DNA of 64,000 bases, taken from contig JBGUXP010000002.1 of assembly GCA_045222295.1 (NCBI GenBank), positions 1 through 64,000 of the forward strand, given 5' to 3'. A program made the position numbers and the translations under genes. Position 1 is the stretch's first letter; each line of letters begins with the position of its first letter. The notes below the pieces were generated by a model that was given only the letters and a program-made list of their open reading frames with translations, was not told where the DNA came from and did no database searches. Positions 50,613 through 61,326 of this stretch are shown here, piece after piece. This stretch comes from Colimorpha sp045222295. GTDB lineage: Bacteria; Bacteroidota; Bacteroidia; Bacteroidales; P3.

Positions 50613-51629
50613 ATGAAAAGAAACAAAGTTCTTATCGTATACACCGGCGGCACCATCGGCATGGTGCAGGACGAAAACGGCTCACTGCATCCCTTCGCCC
50701 TCGACCGCATTTATGATGCCGTCCCCCAATTGAAAAACTGCCAATACGGCATCGACTCTGTCACCCTCGACAGCATCATCGACTCCAGCTGCATGACTCC
50801 CGCCATGTGGGTCAATATTGCCGAAATCATCGAACAGCATTACGACAGCTACGACGGCTTTGTCGTCCTCCACGGTACCGATACCATGGCTTATACTGCT
50901 TCGGCGCTGAGCTTCATGTTCAAGAATCTTAGCAAGCCCATCATCCTCACAGGCAGCCAGCTACCCTTGGGCATGCTGCGCAGTGACGGCCGAGAGAACA
51001 TCATCTGCGCCCTGGAAATTGCTTCGGGACAGCAGGCGGTGATTCCCGAAGTATGCATCTTTTTTGAGAACCACCTCTACCGAGGCAACCGCAGCACAAA
51101 AACCAACGCGGAGAACTTCGATGCCTTCGAATCCTACAACTATCCCTCCCTGGCCAAAGCGGGCATCAAAATCAGCTTCAAGGAGCATCTCTTCCTGCCC
51201 ATGCCTACCGAGCCTCTGCAGGTACGCAAGACGTTCGACACACGTGTAGCAATACTGAAACTCTTCCCCGGCATAGGTCCCGACGTTGTGAACGCCATCC
51301 TGCACACCCCCGACCTTCAAGGCGTTGTCATCGAGACCTACGGCTCGGGAAACGCACCCACAGACGAATGGTTCATCTCCTCTCTGGAGGAGGCAATCCA
51401 TCGTGGTATCATCATCCTTAATGTCACACAATGTAAAGCCGGAGCTGTGAAGATGCGCCAATATGCCGCCAGCTGCGACATGGACCGCATAGGGGTAATC
51501 GGAGGCGGGGACATCACTTTGGAAGCCGCTATAGCGAAAATGATGTGCCTTTTGGGTGAATACCCGAAGGACAAAGATCATGTCAAGATGCGCCTCAGCC
51601 AGTCACTCCGGGGCGAAATCACAGAATAA
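50613..51629 (+). CDS. ansA: Type I L-asparaginase
   Basis: The 338-residue enzyme hydrolyses L-asparagine to aspartate and ammonia. It has both catalytic Thr regions, IVYTGGTIGMVQD near residue 9 and VLHGTDTMAYTASALSF near 86, and a KSILTGSQLP-like segment at ILTGSQLPLGMLRSDGREN. No signal peptide is present, so it is cytoplasmic. The porT-like gene starts 2 nt after its stop. Confidence 0.92.
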   Translation: MKRNKVLIVYTGGTIGMVQDENGSLHPFALDRIYDAVPQLKNCQYGIDSVTLDSIIDSSCMTPAMWVNIAEIIEQHYDSYDGFVVLHGTDTMAYTASALSFMFKNLSKPIILTGSQLPLGMLRSDGRENIICALEIASGQQAVIPEVCIFFENHLYRGNRSTKTNAENFDAFESYNYPSLAKAGIKISFKEHLFLPMPTEPLQVRKTFDTRVAILKLFPGIGPDVVNAILHTPDLQGVVIETYGSGNAPTDEWFISSLEEAIHRGIIILNVTQCKAGAVKMRQYAASCDMDRIGVIGGGDITLEAAIAKMMCLLGEYPKDKDHVKMRLSQSLRGEITE

Positions 51630-51631
51630 TA

Positions 51632-52351
51632 GTGAAACGGGCAGGGCTTATAGGACTAATCGTGCTCATAGGACTTGTAAGCCCTATGAAAGCCTTTTGC
51701 CAGGTGGGCAACCTCGGCAAGTTCGACAGCCGTCTGCTACACTGGGGCATTCAGGTGGGGCTCACCCTGTCGAAGTTCGACCTGGAATACTCCTCCAACG
51801 AAACCCTACGCCGCGACCTCCAGGGTACAACATCTTATTATGCCCCAGGATTCCACATCGCCGTCATTGGCGACCTTCGTCTCGGCAACTGGTTCAACCT
51901 ACGCCTGCTGCCGGGTGTAACGCTGATCACGCGCGACGTGACGTATTCATGGGAACCCACATACCTGGCAAACCACCGGCTTGCCGAACTGAACCGAAAT
52001 GTGGAGTCGGTCTACGGGGACTTACCCATTGAACTGAAATTCCGCGCCATGCGCTACAATAACTTCCGTCCTTACCTCACCGCCGGAGTTTCTTACGGCT
52101 TCGACTTCGCCTCGCTACGCAAAAACCGCAACCGTACCGACGAAAGCATCATACGCCTCGAGCCAAACGATTTCCGTTACACCATGGGGCTGGGATTCGA
52201 CGTCTTTCTGCGATACGTAAAATTTGCTATTGACCTAAAGATGACCTTCGGATTGGTCGACCTCCGAGTCGAAGACCCCGATGTATATATCCAAGCATTT
52301 GATTACCTCAACTCGCGCACGCTCATGCTGAGTTTCACCTTTGAAGGCTAA
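51632..52351 (+). CDS. porT: PorT-family outer-membrane protein (type IX secretion)
   Basis: The 239-residue protein has a signal peptide (to about residue 23, AFCQ) and an eight-stranded barrel pattern with NLRLLPGVTLITRDVTY, PIELKFRAMRYNNFRPYLTAG and a C-terminal SRTLMLSFTF strand. PorT is needed for secretion by the T9SS in Porphyromonas. The start is GTG, within TAATAGTG directly after ansA. Part of the signal peptide (GLIGLIVLIGLVS) is encoded by a 9-bp array at 51647-51682. Its stop is convergent with the FAD oxidoreductase, overlapping it by 17 nt. Confidence 0.75.
   Translation: MKRAGLIGLIVLIGLVSPMKAFCQVGNLGKFDSRLLHWGIQVGLTLSKFDLEYSSNETLRRDLQGTTSYYAPGFHIAVIGDLRLGNWFNLRLLPGVTLITRDVTYSWEPTYLANHRLAELNRNVESVYGDLPIELKFRAMRYNNFRPYLTAGVSYGFDFASLRKNRNRTDESIIRLEPNDFRYTMGLGFDVFLRYVKFAIDLKMTFGLVDLRVEDPDVYIQAFDYLNSRTLMLSFTFEG
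51647..51682. repeat. 9-bp array in the porT signal peptide
   Basis: CTTATAGGA, CTAATCGTG, CTCATAGGA and CTTGTAAGC are tandem and encode the Leu-Ile-Gly hydrophobic core. Confidence 0.6.
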
Positions 52352-53978
52352 AAGCCTCAACAACGGACGACTCTGCGGAAGCTGTCATGGTTTTTACCAT
52401 CTCGACACAGCGCATGCCATCGAGGGCAGAGGAGACGATTCCTCCGGCGTAGCCGGCACCTTCGCCACAAGGATAGAGACCCTGCAACTGTGGATGTTGC
52501 AGGGTTTCTTTGTCTCTGGGAATGCGTACGGGCGACGAGGTGCGGCTCTCCACGGCGAGTAGTGAGGCCTCCCCAGTGATGAAACCATGCATCTTGCGGT
52601 CAAAATCCTTGAATCCTTGTATCAAACAGTCGACGACAAAGCCTGGCAGCACCTCGTGAAGCGGTGCGGAGACGCAATGGCCCATGTAGTTGCTCTTGTT
52701 GAGACGCGAGGAGGGCTTGCGGCGCAAGAAATCGACGAGCCTCTGCGACGGCGCATCAATACATCCTCCAGCAGCCTCAAAGGCGCGTTGCTCGACAGAT
52801 TTCTGAAAATTGAGCAAGGCGAAGGGAGAACACTCTCCTCCGTCCGCCCTTTGGGCGGCCACCTCCCCTAACTTAGGGGAGGAACCAGCTGCCACAGTCA
52901 TAATATCTTCAAGGCTGACGGTAACGGCGATGCCGCTGTTGGCGAAGCCGCTGTTGCGGGCGGCATTGCTCATCCCATTGACCACCTGCTGACCGCTGGC
53001 GGTAGCTGCCGGTACGATGACCCCTCCGGGACACATGCAGAAACTGAAGACCCCATGTGTCCCCACTTGGGTGACAAGACTATATGTCGCCGGCGGCAGG
53101 AGTTTGGAATAGCCCCTGCCATGGTATTGAATCTCATTGATGAGTTCCTGGGGATGCTCCACGCGCACGCCCAAGGCAAAAGGCTTGGCCTCTAGGAGCC
53201 AGCCGCGACGGGCAAAGAGTTCGTAGATATCGCGTGCAGAATGTCCCGTAGCCAACACTACGGCATCTCCTTCAATGCGGTTGCCGTCGGAGGCAACCAC
53301 ACCCTTCACGCACCCATCCTTGACAATGAGATCTGTCATACGGGTATTGAAGTGGTATTCTCCACCATGATTGACAATAGTCTCACGAATATGTGCGATG
53401 ATGGCTGGCAGGCGGTCGGTGCCGATATGGGCGTGGACGTCAACCATGATGTCGGGATCGGCTCCGTGTTCCACAAAGAGGCGTAACACCTCAGAGACGT
53501 CGCCACGCTTGGTGGAACGGGTGTAGAGCTTACCGTCACTGTAGGTTCCAGCACCGCCCTCGCCGAAACACCAGTTGCTGTCAGGGTTCACCTCCTTGGT
53601 ACGAACCAAGTTTACAATATCTTTTTTACGTTCCTCCACAGGCTTGCCTCGTTCAACGATAATGGGGCGAATGCTAAGTTGTAAAGCCCTGAGGGCGGCG
53701 AAGAGACCCGCAGGACCGGCACCGACAATGACCACTCTTTTCGCCTCACTGGTCAGACTAGTCAGACTGGTTGAACAAATCGGACTATTCGGTCCCAACT
53801 CAATTGTGCAGTGGTAGACAGGGCGGCGGCGGCAGTCGATGCTGCGACGGATGATGCGGAAAGGCTCCAGTCCCTCCTCCCTCACACCGAGAACCTTGGC
53901 CACGGCACGACGTACAGCTCCTTGAGATAGGTAGTCTTCAGGAGACAAATCCACCTGTATCTGTCTAATGTTCATCAA
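52335..53978 (-). CDS. FAD-dependent oxidoreductase (uncharacterised dehydrogenase family)
   Basis: The 547-residue protein has an N-terminal DUF-like cap (1-80), FAD-binding VVIVGAGPAGLFAALRAL near 83, CFGEGGAGTYSDGKLYTR, VVLATGHSARDIYELF and a C-terminal FAD site LYPCGEGAGYAGGIVSSA. The family occurs widely in anaerobes with unknown substrate. Around residues 366-385 an insertion, SSPKLGEVAAQRADGGE, is encoded by two hairpins at 52844-52882. A TSLTSLTS stretch near residue 70 comes from a 9-bp array. Both interrupt an otherwise conserved core but keep the frame. Confidence 0.85.
   Translation of the reverse strand: MMNIRQIQVDLSPEDYLSQGAVRRAVAKVLGVREEGLEPFRIIRRSIDCRRRPVYHCTIELGPNSPICSTSLTSLTSEAKRVVIVGAGPAGLFAALRALQLSIRPIIVERGKPVEERKKDIVNLVRTKEVNPDSNWCFGEGGAGTYSDGKLYTRSTKRGDVSEVLRLFVEHGADPDIMVDVHAHIGTDRLPAIIAHIRETIVNHGGEYHFNTRMTDLIVKDGCVKGVVASDGNRIEGDAVVLATGHSARDIYELFARRGWLLEAKPFALGVRVEHPQELINEIQYHGRGYSKLLPPATYSLVTQVGTHGVFSFCMCPGGVIVPAATASGQQVVNGMSNAARNSGFANSGIAVTVSLEDIMTVAAGSSPKLGEVAAQRADGGECSPFALLNFQKSVEQRAFEAAGGCIDAPSQRLVDFLRRKPSSRLNKSNYMGHCVSAPLHEVLPGFVVDCLIQGFKDFDRKMHGFITGEASLLAVESRTSSPVRIPRDKETLQHPQLQGLYPCGEGAGYAGGIVSSALDGMRCVEMVKTMTASAESSVVEAFSLQR
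52833..52882. repeat. Two-hairpin repeat translated within the FAD oxidoreductase
   Basis: CCGCCC-TTT-GGGCGG (52844-52858) is followed by CCTCCCCTA-ACT-TAGGGGAGG (52862-52882), with TCTCCTCC just outside able to pair further. This compact palindromic pair looks like a mobile REP/MITE-type repeat but is open in frame. Confidence 0.7.
53750..53794. repeat. 9-bp array in the FAD oxidoreductase
   Basis: CTGGTCAGA, CTAGTCAGA, CTGGTTGAA, CAAATCGGA and CTATTCGGT are consecutive, encoding PICSTSLTSLTS on the minus strand, just ahead of the FAD-binding motif. Confidence 0.6.
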
Positions 53979-54010
53979 CTTACTGCTTTATTACATTTTT
54001 TTCCAGACTA

Positions 54011-54018
54011 CAAAGGTA
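54011..54018 (-). promoter_or_regulatory. -7 box (TACCTTTG) for the FAD oxidoreductase
   Basis: A minus-strand consensus match lies 33 nt before the ATG at 53978. Confidence 0.55.
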
Positions 54019-54049
54019 CGCAAAAAAGCTCAACTGCAGGATTTTTTCG

Positions 54050-54057
54050 TATCTTTG
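54050..54057 (+). promoter_or_regulatory. -7 box (TATCTTTG) immediately before the sulfatase-like gene
   Basis: The box ends only 5 nt before ATG 54063. With the usual 5-7 nt from box to start site, the mRNA would begin at or within a base or two of the start codon, that is leaderless. Confidence 0.6.
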
Positions 54058-54062
54058 CAGCC

Positions 54063-55996
54063 ATGATAAAAAAGAATGCACGCTTCAACTACCTGATATG
54101 TATATATTTATTAGGTATCGTATTTTTTACCCTGTTCCGAATTGCGGAAACGATAGCCTACTGCGCGACAACAGAAGGCTCCGATGATTTTGGCGGCCTG
54201 TACTGGATGGCCTTGTGGAAAGGTTTCCGCTTTGACACCACGGTAAGCACCTACATGCTGGCATTGCCGCTGTTGATGCTCATCGTGGGTGAGATGGCCC
54301 GCATCCGCAAGCGTTGGTACTACGCCATTGTCCACCACCTCACCATGGTGCTCTACACCGTAGCTTTCTTCGCCTGTGCCGCCGATATTCCCTATTTCTG
54401 TTTCTTCTTCTCGCGACTCGACACCGTAGCACTGTCGCTGGCCGGCGACGGTATGGGGCAGACCGTGGGAATGATTGTCGGCGAGCCACAGTATCTGCTA
54501 TATCTGGGCGTATTCCTCGTGGTGAGTGTGGGTTGGTGGCTCCTAGGGCGACTGATCTACCGGCGGGTGCTGGTGGCGAATCTCGACAAAGGCCTCCCCT
54601 ACACTTGGGCCATCCCACTGGCCGTGGTGATGGTGGGCGTGGGATTCATAGGGATGCGTGGCCGCGTGTCGAAGAAGAGTCCTATCCGCATTGGTACTGC
54701 CTATTTCTGCAACAATGCCTTCCTTAACCAGATAGGACTCAACCCTGTGTTCACCTTCCTCAAGAGCATCGAGGATGCAGGCAAGAGTTCCAACCAACCC
54801 GTGGCATTGATTGACCCAGAGAATGCCCAGATGGTATTTTCCGAGCAGAGGGCGTGGCCTTCGGACAGCACGCTGGCCGAAGTGCGGCTGCAACTGCCGG
54901 AAGGGATGAATGTGATGGTAGTACTGATGGAGTCGATGACCGTTAACAAGACCGCCCTCTACGACCCAAAGAAGAGTATTTCTCCATGTTTGGACAGTTT
55001 GATGCAACGCTCGATGACCTTCACAGAAGCGTGGTCGGCAGGCATCCATACCCACAACGGCATTTATTCGACCCTCTATGGCCATCCCGCCCTCATGGCA
55101 CGGCAGATGATGAAGAACACACCCATTCCCACCATTTGCGGCCTGACGCAGCGGATGGCAGAGGCGGGATACTATACCACCTTCATGCTGCCCCACGACG
55201 AAGACTATGACGGCATGCGAGGATTCCTCTACCAGAACGGCTTCGACCGTGTGGTGGGAGAACACGACTACCCCGCCGCCGAAGTGGTAAGCACATGGGG
55301 TATCCCCGACCACCTGCTCTTTGACCACGCCATGGAGCATTGCGACAGCATCGCCGCCCGAGGCCCCTTCTTCACCTGTATCATGACCTGCAGCGACCAT
55401 GGCCCCTATGTCGTTCCCGACGGCATCGACTTCAGCACCACACAGAAAGACAAGGAGAAACGCGTAGCGGAGTATGCCGACTGGTCCATCGGACGCTTCA
55501 TCCGCATGGTTCAGAAGAAGCCATGGTTCAACAACACGTTGTTCGTCTTCATCGCCGACCACGGGGCCTCATACAACCCTGTCTACGATATGGCACTGGC
55601 CTACAACCATGTACCGTTACTGTTCTATGCACCAAAATACATTGTACCCCACTTCGAAAATCGGCTGGCCATGCAGATCGACGTGGCACCGACAGTGCTG
55701 GCGATGCTGGGCATCGATGCCGGCGAAGAGATGCTGGGGGTCGACCTAACAACCCACCGACGCCCCTATGCCTATTTTTCGGCCGACGACAAGATAGGCG
55801 TGGTGGACGGCGAGTTGTTCTACCTCTACCGAGCCAAGCAAGAGGGGCGCGAGAGCCTTTACCGATACAAAGAAAAATCCACCGAGGACCTCATCGGGCA
55901 ATACCCAGAGCTTGCCGCCGCCATGCGGCGCTACGCCTTCGGCATGATACAGACGAGCCAGCAGATGCTGCTCGATGGTAGCACAAATTGTAGCAA

Positions 55997-56000
<4 letters not shown>
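54063..56000 (+). CDS. LTA-synthase-like / sulfatase-family membrane phosphotransferase
   Basis: The 645-residue protein has five membrane segments in the first 215 residues and a periplasmic alkaline-phosphatase-fold domain. Motifs are VVLMESMT (metal-binding Glu), AGIHTHNGIYSTLYGHP with the likely Thr nucleophile, MTCSDHGPY and VFIADHGASYN. Relatives transfer glycerol-phosphate or phosphoethanolamine to glycans or lipids; in a Gram-negative with LPS, a phosphoethanolamine or phosphoglycerol transferase is most likely. It overlaps uvrB by 4 nt, an unrelated partner. Confidence 0.85.
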
Positions 56001-58078
<2,078 letters not shown>

Positions 58079-58101
58079 CCATCTACGCAAGAATTGTAGA
58101 A

Positions 58102-58135
58102 AAAAAGCGACACTGACACATCTGTGTCGCTTTTT
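58102..58135 (+). terminator. Intrinsic terminator of uvrB
   Basis: AAAAAGCGACAC and GTGTCGCTTTTT pair perfectly around a 10-nt loop and end in a T run. Confidence 0.92.
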
Positions 58136-58180
58136 CAGCTTTTAAACTTAAGTTCAACTCATAAATGCAACACTTTTGGT

Positions 58181-58217
58181 AAAAAAACAAGCCAGATACA
58201 TTTGCATCTGGCTTGTT
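58181..58217 (-). terminator. Intrinsic terminator of the coiled-coil lipoprotein gene
   Basis: On the minus strand the 12-bp stem AACAAGCCAGAT/ATCTGGCTTGTT with an 8-nt loop is followed by a T run, 27 nt after the gene. Confidence 0.88.
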
Positions 58218-58244
58218 ATTTGGGGTAAAGATTACTTCAAACCA

Positions 58245-59117
58245 CTACTTGGTGGAAATGACGAGGTAATCGGTATATTTCCAGAACTGGGTGGGGTTGA
58301 GGATACGGAGGTACGCAGTGACGCTGGGGTTGGACTCATCAGCCACAAGCTCGTAGCTGTTCTCAGGATGCTGAGAGATGACGAGTGCTTTCTTCTTGTT
58401 GATGGTGATGGTGGTAACCTTGGTACGGTCGATCTCGTTGAAGCGATCGGTCTTCATATCGGCGACAGTGCCCTGCTTACGGCCGATGCCAATGAAGCCA
58501 CCGCTCTTAGCGACGATGCCGGCCTCCTTGAGTTCGTTGTAGGTACCAACGACGAAGTAGGCGCGGTTGGCGTCAGCAATCTGCTTGGCGATGTGCTGGT
58601 CTTTTTCCTGATTGGAAGCGGTGAGGTCGGAGATGTTCTGGTTGAGACCCTTGATGACGACCTTGCTATTCTCGAGTTCGGTGAGGAGGTCGGCAATTTG
58701 AGCCTCCTGGGCGGCGCTGCGCTCCTCGAGGCGGGTGATATAGGCCTGGAGATCGGTGTTCTGATGTCCCAATTCGCTAACCTTGCTGTTAAGCTGAGCG
58801 AGTTTTTTCTTGTTGGCGGCCATCATAGACTCGATGGAGCTCATCTGGTCGGTAATTTCCTTTTTGTGGTCGAAGGAGCCCTCGACATTGTTGCGGCGCA
58901 ACTGTTGGACGCTGGAATACTTGGAGTTAATCATCGAGAGGTTGTCTTCGATTTCGTTGAGCATGGCGAAGAGACCGTCGATTTCGGAATCTTTGGCATC
59001 GACAATACCTTGAAGGGAGTCGATAGTTTTCTTGGATGAATCAAGTTCCTTTTGATTGCAAGCCACGATAGAGAGAGTCGCAGCCAACAGGCCAAAGGCC
59101 AAAAAGATTTTCTTCAT
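58245..59117 (-). CDS. Coiled-coil lipoprotein, unknown function
   Basis: The 290-residue lipoprotein has lipobox IVAC (Cys20), a long coiled coil at about 25-180 (leucine/Gln/Lys heptads) and a compact C-terminal domain from about 185 starting YFVVGTYNELKEAGIV and ending in LNPTQFWKYTDYLVIST. The same pattern of coiled coil plus small beta domain is seen in Bacteroidales lipoproteins of unknown role. It is a single-gene unit with its own terminator. Confidence 0.75.
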   Translation of the reverse strand: MKKIFLAFGLLAATLSIVACNQKELDSSKKTIDSLQGIVDAKDSEIDGLFAMLNEIEDNLSMINSKYSSVQQLRRNNVEGSFDHKKEITDQMSSIESMMAANKKKLAQLNSKVSELGHQNTDLQAYITRLEERSAAQEAQIADLLTELENSKVVIKGLNQNISDLTASNQEKDQHIAKQIADANRAYFVVGTYNELKEAGIVAKSGGFIGIGRKQGTVADMKTDRFNEIDRTKVTTITINKKKALVISQHPENSYELVADESNPSVTAYLRILNPTQFWKYTDYLVISTK

Positions 59118-59243
59118 AGATATAAGATGTTATTGTTTATACTCATTTTTAATTCTTTCCACCCGAAAATGGATTTGCCAGTATAAACGCCACCCCACCT
59201 TATATATTGCATTAGAATATGTTAAAAAAAACTAAAAACGGAC

Positions 59244-59283
59244 AAGGTAGCAGTGGCACAATAAAGGTAGCAGTGGCACAATA
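59244..59283. repeat. Perfect 20-bp tandem duplication
   Basis: AAGGTAGCAGTGGCACAATA occurs twice in direct succession in the gap before the M3 peptidase gene. Confidence 0.95.
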
Positions 59284-59313
59284 AAAGAATCATTCACCCG
59301 TTATAAATATAAT

Positions 59314-61326
59314 ATGAATATGTTATTACAAGAATGGGAGCTACCCCCATTCGACCAGATAGAAGTCAAGAACTACGAACCTGCCGTGCGAGCCACCATC
59401 GAAGAAGCGGAGCGCAACGTGGAAGCCATCGCCACGTCGAACGAAGATCCAACCTTTGAAAACACCGTGGAGGCTCTGGAATGCGCCTCGCGACGGCTCA
59501 ACCGTGTGAGTGCCATCATGATGAACCTCAACGAGTGCTGCACCAGCGATGAGTTACAGGATGTGGTGATGCGCCTCGAGCCCCTGATGACACGCTTCAG
59601 CATGAAGGTAATGACCGACGAGCGATTGTATAAAAGGGTGAAAAAGGTTTCAGAACACTCCAACTACTTTGAACACTTGGAATATTCTGAAAAGAAAACC
59701 CTGCTCAACAACACACTCAAGGCCTTCCGCCGTCATGGTGTGGCGCTGCCAGAGACCGAACGCGAGCAATACAAGAAGAATGAAGAGGAACTCAGCGAGC
59801 TGAAACTGCGCTTCAGTCAGAACGCTTTGGCCGACCTCAACGACTGGACCCTTCTTCTCACCGACGAAGCCGACCTCGCAGGCCTGCCACAATCGGTATG
59901 CGATGCCGCCCGCGAAGAGGCCGAACACCGCGGCCAAGAGGGCTGGCTGTTCACTCTGGCGGCCCCCTCCTATCTACCTTTCATGACCTACAGCAACCGC
60001 CGCGACCTGCGTGAGAAGATGTACCGTGCCTACGGTAGCATAGGAGGACGTGGTAACGAGCACGACAACAACGAGGTCATCCGAAGGATTGTGGAGCTCC
60101 GTGCCGAACAAGCCCGCCTGCTTGGATACGACACCTACTGCGACTATGTGCTGGAGGATCGCATGGTGCAAAGTTTGCCCAACCTACGCCGCTTCATGGA
60201 TGACCTCCGCACCGCCGTCCTGCCCGCCGCAGAAAAAGACCTCGAGGATGTCTCCTATGCTGCGGCACCGTTGCAGCCCCTCCAGCCCTGGGACTTCAAC
60301 TACTACGCCGAAAAACTCAAGCAGCAACGCTATGCCTTCGACAGCGAGGTCCTGCGACCTTACTTTCCTCTCGACGCTGTCCGCGAAGGCATCTTTGGCC
60401 TCTACGGACGTCTCTATGGGCTCCGCTTTGAGGAAGCCCCCGCCATCCCCGTCTACCACCCCGACGTGCACGTCTACCGCGTCAGCAGTGTGTCCGACGG
60501 TGCACCCGTCGGCATCCTCTACCTCGACATGCACCCAAGGGAATCTAAAAGAAGCGGTGCCTGGATGACTGAGTTCCGTGGACAATATGGTGCCGTGCGT
60601 CCGCAGATACAAGTAGTGTGTAATTTCAGCAAACCAACCGCCGACACCCCCGCCCTGCTACGTTTCAGCGAGGTAAAGACATTCATGCATGAGATGGGAC
60701 ATGCCATGCACGGCATGCTCAGTGAGGTGCGGTACGAAAGTCTCAGCGGCACCAACGTGAAGCGCGACTTTGTAGAGATGCCGTCACAAGTGATGGAGAA
60801 CTGGTGCTACGAACCCGAGTTCCTCACAACTTTCGCCCATCACTGGAAAACGGGAGAATCACTGCCCACCGAATATATTGACAAAATCCGCGCCGCGCAG
60901 AACCACCTAGCCGGCTGGCTCTGCCTAAGACAGTTAAATCTGGGGTATACCGATATTGCCTTCCACACGTCGGGCGGAACGGACTTGTCAGACAAGTCGA
61001 ACTTCAAGGCCGAAGCCGTTGAGGCTGCGGCTATGACGAACCTGCTTACACGAGTGCCAGGCTGCTGCACCGCCACCAATTTCAGTCATATCTTTGGCGG
61101 CGGATATGCCAGCGGCTACTACGGTTACAAATGGGCCGAGGTGCTCGATGCTGACATCTTCAGCTGCTTCAAAGAAGAGGGCATCTTCAACCAAGAGACC
61201 GCCGCACGCTTCCGTCGCGAGATTCTCTCCCGTGGCGGCACAGAGCACCCCTCCGTTTTATTCAAAAACTTCATGGGCCGTGAGCCCGACAACAAAGCAT
61301 TACTTAAAAGAATGAATTTATTATGA
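59314..61326 (+). CDS. M3-family oligopeptidase / peptidyl-dipeptidase
   Basis: The 670-residue cytoplasmic zinc peptidase degrades oligopeptides. It carries the HExxH motif in FMHEMGHAMHGML (about residue 458) and the downstream third ligand region with ENWCYEPEFL. Overall length and pattern match oligopeptidase A/Dcp. There is no signal peptide. A short TDLSDKSNF stretch near residue 556 is encoded by a possible 9-bp array (60979-61005). It overlaps rnr by 4 nt. Confidence 0.93.
   Translation: MNMLLQEWELPPFDQIEVKNYEPAVRATIEEAERNVEAIATSNEDPTFENTVEALECASRRLNRVSAIMMNLNECCTSDELQDVVMRLEPLMTRFSMKVMTDERLYKRVKKVSEHSNYFEHLEYSEKKTLLNNTLKAFRRHGVALPETEREQYKKNEEELSELKLRFSQNALADLNDWTLLLTDEADLAGLPQSVCDAAREEAEHRGQEGWLFTLAAPSYLPFMTYSNRRDLREKMYRAYGSIGGRGNEHDNNEVIRRIVELRAEQARLLGYDTYCDYVLEDRMVQSLPNLRRFMDDLRTAVLPAAEKDLEDVSYAAAPLQPLQPWDFNYYAEKLKQQRYAFDSEVLRPYFPLDAVREGIFGLYGRLYGLRFEEAPAIPVYHPDVHVYRVSSVSDGAPVGILYLDMHPRESKRSGAWMTEFRGQYGAVRPQIQVVCNFSKPTADTPALLRFSEVKTFMHEMGHAMHGMLSEVRYESLSGTNVKRDFVEMPSQVMENWCYEPEFLTTFAHHWKTGESLPTEYIDKIRAAQNHLAGWLCLRQLNLGYTDIAFHTSGGTDLSDKSNFKAEAVEAAAMTNLLTRVPGCCTATNFSHIFGGGYASGYYGYKWAEVLDADIFSCFKEEGIFNQETAARFRREILSRGGTEHPSVLFKNFMGREPDNKALLKRMNLL

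Noticed and set aside
58176..59039. A 287-codon plus-strand frame opposite the coiled-coil lipoprotein
   Set aside because: The minus-strand gene has a lipobox, coiled coil and its own terminator; the opposite frame is a mirror of it.
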